From Atherinomorus stipes (taxonomy: Eukaryota; Chordata; Actinopteri; Atheriniformes; Atherinidae): 64,000 nucleotides of DNA. The notes beneath the pieces were generated by a model, which did not search any database, had not been told where the DNA came from, and was given only the letters and a program-made list of their open reading frames with translations. Below are positions 52,872-60,600 of this stretch, piece by piece; position 1 is the first letter of the stretch, and every line of letters starts with the position of its first letter. Location of the stretch: assembly GCA_023101725.1 (NCBI GenBank), contig JALJCO010000016.1, positions 1 to 64,000 of the forward strand, read 5' to 3'. A program made the position numbers and the translations under genes.

Positions 52872-54604
52872 TATTTACGCTCCTAAAGGCCAATACTGAT
52901 AACACACATACATACCTAAGGGTGGAGGGAAGGTGGTGTGGAAGAAGCTTGGGGTCTCTGCAACTGCTTGAATGCTGCCCGGTTGAAGCGTGGGGGTGGC
53001 CAGTGGAGTGGCCATTGATTGGCCCGGGGTGCCCCCTTCCCCTTTAGCTCCGCCCCTGTGTCTTCCCCATTATGTAATCCACTTTCGAGCTCTGGTCCTG
53101 GATCCAGTGCTGGACTGTGATGATTGAAAATGGTTCTTCAAAGTCCTCATGAGTCCACGTGATTGTGTTGATGATGGAGTTGCATCAGTTTGTCCTGTAG
53201 TCCTGCTTGAGGACTGGAAGATCTCCACTATGCAGCAGTGGTGTGCCTCTACAGGAGATATTATGTATCGATTTTTGTCTTTCATGGTCATGTGGTCTTC
53301 GTCAAAAACCACAAGCACTCATCCGAGCAAGTCTGATCGTGTTCTACAGACCTGGTATGGTGGATTTCAGAAAATCTGTCAGCCCTGGACAAACATTGTT
53401 TGTTCGTTTTCTGTACCACTTGGTCCAGTTCAGGGTCATGGGGGTTGCTGGAGTCTATCCCAGCAATGATCAGGCGAGAGGCAGGTAGACCTGGAGAGGA
53501 TGCTGGCCTGTTGCAGGATGAATAAACTTCCTCTTTAACACTGAACACAGATGAAGTCTTCTGCCAGTATTTGAGCTGCATTGTTCTCATCTACAACTGT
53601 TATTCCTGATTAATCTGTCAGATAAATCTGTGCAGGGTTGTGCAAACATAGAAGTTGATGAAAACTGGAAGAGGTTTGAATTTTTAGCAAAAAATATACT
53701 GAACAAAAATTTGAATGCCCCATGTCAAATATAAGACATTTAGGTTACACAATATATAGAGAAATTCAAAATGTATTATCAGTAATTATTAATCTTCATA
53801 TCAACGTTGACAACATGGTGGTACGACCATTTGTAACGGATTAACAGTTCTTTGAACATGATCAGGTTGACAAATTTTATTGTTCAGTATCTTGTGTGTC
53901 CGCAGCTGCGTCTCTGGTTACGGACAGTCTGAGGTGTGATGCATCTGTTGTGTAGACCAACAGTCTCATCAGCTGTGCGTGTCGCTTGTTATAGCTGATC
54001 CCACAGATAGACGAGCCAGATGTGACGATCTTGTGCTGGAGTGGTTACATGTCGCCGTCGAGGATGAGGTTGATTTGCAGCAGTGTCAGTCTGTTGGAAA
54101 CAGACTCTCAAATGGTCTGTGGTCCAATAATGGACATTAAGCTATGCAGCTCCTGCCCTGGCGGACATCCTTGCATCCAACATGCCAATGACATGTTCCT
54201 GCATAACGTGACGTCTGAGGCATTATGATTTGTGCCAAAAGTTAACATTTTGGGGTGGTCTTTTGTTGTCCCCAGTAAGAGGATTGTCCTGCTGTTGCTC
54301 ATTTTGTCTGATGACCCACTGGACACACCTCACCCATGCACCGGGTAAAAAAACAACTCGCTGCGTAAATGCTCACTGACAGAAAGTTGGATTAAAAATG
54401 GCACCCAAATCAAGAGAAATATCACCTTTGTACAATAAAATGTCAGCAAATGCTCATTTACAGTTGTTAACTCCACATGTCAAACAATATTTGACATGGG
54501 GCGTTTATTTTGTTCAGTGTAGAAACCTGCTTTGATGACATGCCGGAAGTTCCTCAGATTTCTGAGGACATTTATTCGAAATATGTGATGTTCTCTGTTT
54601 AACA

Positions 54605-54658
<54 letters not shown>

Positions 54659-57600
54659 CACACACAGCCTCTGATAACCAGCTTCTATATGTCAACCAGT
54701 TTAACAACCCAGTAAAATATGAATTTGGCTCCCTCCAAGCTTAACCCTAACTCTAATTGCATAGCTGCAAAGACAGAAACACCGATGATTCATTACAGCT
54801 ACAAATAGCTAAAGTACGGAAACACACACGTGTGGTGACGGTTGCCTTACCAGTTTATGCAAATAATAGTTCAGCAGATATGATTTAAATGATGTGAGAA
54901 CTAACCTGTGTTTTCGGGGTTAAAAGAGGAAATTGTCTCACTTTCAGGTGTTTAAATAAACTAAAGGAAAACATAAATTTAATGGTTAATCATTTTAAAA
55001 AGTTGGTGAGTCGCCGTAAGATTTATCAGATCACAATGTGCAACTAAAACCCTCTTTTGACTTTTCTTTGTTGAAGATTTCCTGGCTGAAACTTTAGTTT
55101 CCAAGCTGTCACTGGGTTGATAACAGAACTGCACACTCCTCTAGAAACTTACAGCATGACAACAGAACACACACAAATACACACAGACACAAGTTTTCTA
55201 GAGCTGAAGCTACAACCTGGACGACACTGAAGGGATGAATCACTGACAAAGAACTGATGTTTCAGGTTCACTCACCCATTCACAGACAAAGAGAGCAGAA
55301 AGGAGAGAGCAAAGTTACTGTGAAGGTCAGTCACTACAAACACAGTCCAGAATCATCAGAATCTGTTAGCTGTTAATCATTAATCACTAAGCTCTACTGA
55401 CTAGTGACTGTTTGGATCAGAACCACCTGCATGGATCCAGACTGGGCTATTTACAGATACCTGCATTGGGGATTTAGGGCGCGGTGGTCCAGGTGATACC
55501 GGGCGGAGCATGTGATTGGAACTAGCATCTGGACTTTCAGGTGGGCTATCATCTTCTGGTGGTGATGGAGTTCTTGCGAGACGCAACGGTCCTGAATCAC
55601 TGTGGAACGGAAAATAACTCAGAGGATGGTCCTGATTGGTCCAAAGGAGTTCTCCTGGAACATCCTGACAGGACTCAAAGCTCTCTGAGCTTAGACAGAG
55701 ACTGAAGAACCACGTTAGTTCTACATCATTAATTCACTGGCTGCCATTCACATGTAAACACGATAATTCAAATCCGAACGTTAACTACCAATCACGTGTT
55801 TAGGGTTTTAATCGGGGGAGCTGTTTTAATCTCTGGCAGAGCTTGTCAGAGAGAACCAAGTGGTGATCGTCTTTATTTCTGTCATTTTCATCCAATCCAG
55901 CAGATGGTGTGTCAGACAAGCTTAAAAAAACCTACCAGGAAGTGGTGTGCTTCTATGATGTCAGCAGAGACGTTTCTGTCAAATGTTATGTTGTGAAACA
56001 AACTTGTGGCTTATTTAGTGAGTGAATAATTATTTTGCCTCCAAAACTCTTCTCAGTGTTGTATTTGTTGTTTCATAGAAGTAAACAGCTGTTCAGATGA
56101 TGAAGGTGTCACTAAAGTAAAAAAAATATTGGCATCAAAGACACGGTACGGTTTTATTCAACTAACTACCATTAATTAAATAACTCCCACCGCACAGGGT
56201 GTGCTTGGCTGATGAAACAGTGTCTCACTCAAACTCAGACACTCGGTTACTGTCTCTTTTCAGTTTATTGGCATAGCATTCAGACATTTAACACGCATGC
56301 CATGCTAACTTAAACTAGCACCTGTACAGCAACCGTGTCGTTCGCCAGGTAAACAACTGAAACACAGAAAACAAACAACCCACAACATTAATAACACGGA
56401 CATGTTATCACTTCTATGTTCCATATACAGTCAAAATTAGCATGGAAACCACAGGTTTTAATATTAATATCCACCGCTCACCAGCTCAGCTTCACCAGTC
56501 CAAACAGCAATTCCCGTATGAAAAGAGCCGGCCGGAAACAAGCACAGAAGGAACCACACAGGCAAACCCACCAAAATAAGATGCAACAGGAAGAATGCTG
56601 TTGTCAAATATAAATAAGCTAATTGAAAATAAAGACATGGGGGGTTTACTGATGGTAAAACACAGGTGTAAATAATTGGACAACTGAAGGAAATATAACT
56701 GCACAGACACTTTTCCACTTGAAGCGGACCTCAGCATTCAAAACTCGTTTTCTCAGCTTTTTGGTCAGAAACAGGCATTTTCGCTGGAGCAAACCCATTT
56801 TCTACTGCAGGTTACTAAAGAATGGAAAAAGCTAGAAACAAATGTTTTTTCTGATAGAAGAAGAGAGTCTAAGCTTTCCTTTGGTACATTCAGTGTTTGT
56901 ATTGGCATAGTACACAATATTCTGTGGATCTCCAAAAATCAGTGAAAATGCTTAAAAATCCTGGCAATATGGAGCTCTGCTCGGAAAAGGTCTGGCAGTC
57001 AATGAGTTAAAGATGGACTAACGAATGAAAACACTCAAGTTCACAAACTGCCGAACACTCAGCAACACGGTTTTCCAGCTCCAACCGTAACATCTCATTA
57101 ACTCATCAGTTCAACATGAACGGAGGTGAAAGCTAGAGATTACCTTGGTGCTCCTTGAATGGTGAACATTTTGTCAGAGTGCTGTTCAGCTAGTTTGGTC
57201 ATCACTTCATAAAGTTCCTTGCACACCTGGAAAGGAACCAGAGGTTAGTGTGGACATGCAGGATCATCTCCTGTCTTTATTCAGAACAAGGTGGATCATT
57301 ATCCTGACGGAAACCAGAATCAGAATGGAATGGGGAGCGGAGCTGGAGTAGGACTAGGAGGCAGGCAGGTACAGCAATAGGTTTATTTTTTTACTGCAGG
57401 GACAGTACGGAACAACAAGGAGGACGATCTAGAGAGGAACAACTGAAACTGGGACTATACTTTATGTACTCGAAGGGACTAACGAGAGATGATGATCGGG
57501 GATGCAGATTGCTGAATGAAACCAGGTGAGTCGGAACAGTTAATAGATCATGATCCAGAATTAAAAGCTGATGAAGGTCCTCCTCGCCCCTCCAGCACCA

Positions 57601-60600
57601 CTTCAGGCCCTGTTAGGGCTGGAATATACTTGCTGTTGGTGATACGTCTGCATCATGGTGCCCACGCGTTCCCAGCGTACCTACGGCATGTAGGTCGCTC
57701 ACATTGACGCAATGAAACATGCCGCGTGCGCATAGTGCAATATCGACTTGAACGCTAGAGGTGCTCGTGAGACTTTCTCCGCAACTTTGGTCAAGTGGCC
57801 GCACATACCACCTCTGCTGGCGACGAGACCTTTTTCTTTCGTAGCAGCAAAAGTAACTTCTTCCTTGAAGAGGTTGTCCACATTGTCCACTTTCCACATA
57901 CACCTGGGTTGTTCACGTATGCCCCGGAAATACAATCTGAACGGCAGATTGACCTCAGTGTCCAAGTGCTGTGTACTGCTCCCAGTGGTGGCCTCCAGTA
58001 TTGAGCTTTTTGGCCGCGACGTGCTGCAGCAAGTATATTCACAGACGATGCAGACCGCGAGCGTGAACGTTTGGGTCCGCAGCAAGTATATCCCAGGCCT
58101 TACCACTGCCTCATCATGCCGCCACTTTACTTATGGTAAGCCATTCCTAACACATTATGTCAGTGCTTGAACGCCGATTTCCACGTCGTACGCCGCCTCC
58201 CAAACACTGGTTTTATCACCGTGAGGTTATTTCTAATATTGTAATGATATCCGGAACAGCAGGAGGGTTGGGCGATGGTTGTGAGGAAACATAGCTCTAA
58301 GCCTAAAGTTAAGTCTTTGGTTCACCACCAACCTGTCCATGTTTCTAACCGATATACCCCATTCAAAGAAATACACTTTGAGGAGCAAACCCTGCTGATT
58401 GGCAGCTCCATAGTCAGAAATGAGGCACTAGAGACACCAGCGACCGTGGTCAAATGCATACCAGGGGCCAGAGCATGCAACGTTGAATCCTGTCTGAAAC
58501 TGCTGTCCAAGGATAAATGTAAATACTGTAACATTGTCATTCATGTTGGCGGTAATGTATGTGCTTTTGCCAGAACCATGTGGGACTCCGTAATTTTCTC
58601 TGGCCCCCTGCCCAATCTGACCAGTGATGACGTTTAGCCACACGTCATCATTTAATTGCTGGTTGTCTGGGTGGTGTCCAGAAAACAACGTGGGCTTTGT
58701 AGATAACTGGAAAACTTTCTGGGGCAAACCTGGTCTTATTAGGAGAGATTGCATCCATCCCACTTTAGACGGAGCAGATCTCATTTCTAGGAATCTGGAC
58801 GATTTTATTAGTCAGTCAAATCATTGACAATCCAGGGTTGAGACCAGGAGGCAGAGATGTAGTCCTACACACCTCTCTGCAGTGATGATGATGGTGATGA
58901 TGAGACCAGGAGGCAGAGATGTAGTCCTACACACCTCTCTGAAGTTTCCCACCTGCTGCCCTCCCAAAACCCCATAGTGACTGTATCTGTCCCCCGAGCT
59001 CTCAGAATAAAATCCAAAAACACCTCTTAGGTAAATCCCAATAACCTCATAAAAATTACAACAATAATTTCTTTTCCCCAAGTAGCTGAAAAGGTGTTCT
59101 GGAGCAGGTAAGCATGGTGGAGGGAAAGTTGTACCCACCCTACAAATTCACAAAGTCATCTGTGTGGGATTTCTTTGACCATTAAAAAACTGACCAACAT
59201 GTCACCGAGGACAGCTGCTAGCATGTAAAATGTGCCATAAAAAAAATTGCTGTGAAAGGAGGAAATCTCTTTCAGAGGATTAACCACCTGGCTTTGTAGG
59301 CTGAAGCTGAGGTAAATTTCAAATTACTAAATTAAATCAATGTTTATCAAATGTTACATGAAAAGTTAACATGCTTGCAGAATTATGATTGTGTACAACT
59401 CAGGTTGGCGCTACAGTGCAACAAGATGAGCTCAGCAGTGTTCACTGAAGGTTACATGAAAAGGACAGTTTCGCTGTTTAAACACGAACGACAGCGTGAG
59501 GCTGATGTTGGCCTCAGCCATCAGGGTGTGATAGCTCGTAGAGAAAACTGGAGCATCATCTTCTCAACGTTCCAGTCAGCGAGTATCTAGTGCTACAGTT
59601 TCAGATCAAACACATCCAAAACCGTCTTCAAACTCTGACATATCTTCATGCCTTTCAGACGTGGCCATATTTCAGATTGCATACAAGTGCTTAATCTAAT
59701 TCATTTGTGCACGTAGAGGCAGATATGCATTTAACATGTCTGTGTCCGTGTGTTTTTGTTGAAGTTACTGGATAAGTCGGCCTCCGTTCCGAAGTCAGGA
59801 GGGAGACTAAATCATCCAGCTTGGATAATAATTTCTACACTTTGGTAGAAGCTATTACTTTTATTTTTTTGGAGCATGAAGATGGAAGAATTCAGACACC
59901 CTGATAGGAAGCTGCATATTCTTGGTTAAAGGTAGATTTTCTGCCTGTAATAGATTGAAGTTGATGTATTCTCAGAATTTAGTGCTGCTGATCCCACATT
60001 GTGAAATTAGTGCATCAAATGACTTATTTTATTTTCTATATGTACTGTTTTATTTAGTTGTTTAAAAAACATATTTTTTGTTTGTTTTGAATGATGTCCA
60101 TGTTATTGCAGATGGGTGTAAGTTTTCATGGAATGATAGAGGGAATTCCCGCCAGGCTTCACAGAGGAGCAGATTTTGATGCTTTCATAGTATTTGTGAG
60201 ATCTGATTGCTGAGCTGATGAACAACCAATCAGAGACGACCTTACCCTGACACAATGCTTGCTTTATGTCCAGCCATGGTTCAAACAGGTGGCTAGGTTT
60301 GAGCCTTTTGGAGATGACACTTTTTTTTTTTTTTTTTTTCCCTTTTCTTATACTCGTGAGAGAATAAAATGGTTTCATGTCTTTGTCAGTCTGATTTATT
60401 TTGGGGCATAATTTAATATAATAGATTATAAACTCACCAGGGAGATTTCACGATGAAACTTTGCCTCAAGACTCGTCACACTCTTGAAGGTGCTGATGTA
60501 GAAGCCGACTCGGCTGCAAAACAGAAAAACAAAATGTTGTGTTAGTGAAATCTGAAGCTCAGAGGAGAAAATGAAACAAATGGAAAATTCATATTTTGCC

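Larger units (their letters stand above)
50747..53058. mobile_element. hAT-type element with perfect 8-bp target duplication, containing later insertions
   Basis: The left end CAGTGGTGGAGCCAGAAATT and the right end (reverse complement CAGGGGCGGAGCTAAAGGGG) share CAGNGGNGGAGC. The flanks are an exact direct repeat, TGTCTTCC, at 50739-50746 and 53059-53066. Eight-base duplications and CAG ends fit hAT. Only about 140 bp (left) and 190 bp (right) are original; the middle is TA microsatellite plus two Tc1-like elements. Confidence 0.85.

Noticed and set aside
57699..58170. 135-140-codon frames on both strands
   Set aside because: They lie within a short TIR element and carry no transposase motif.
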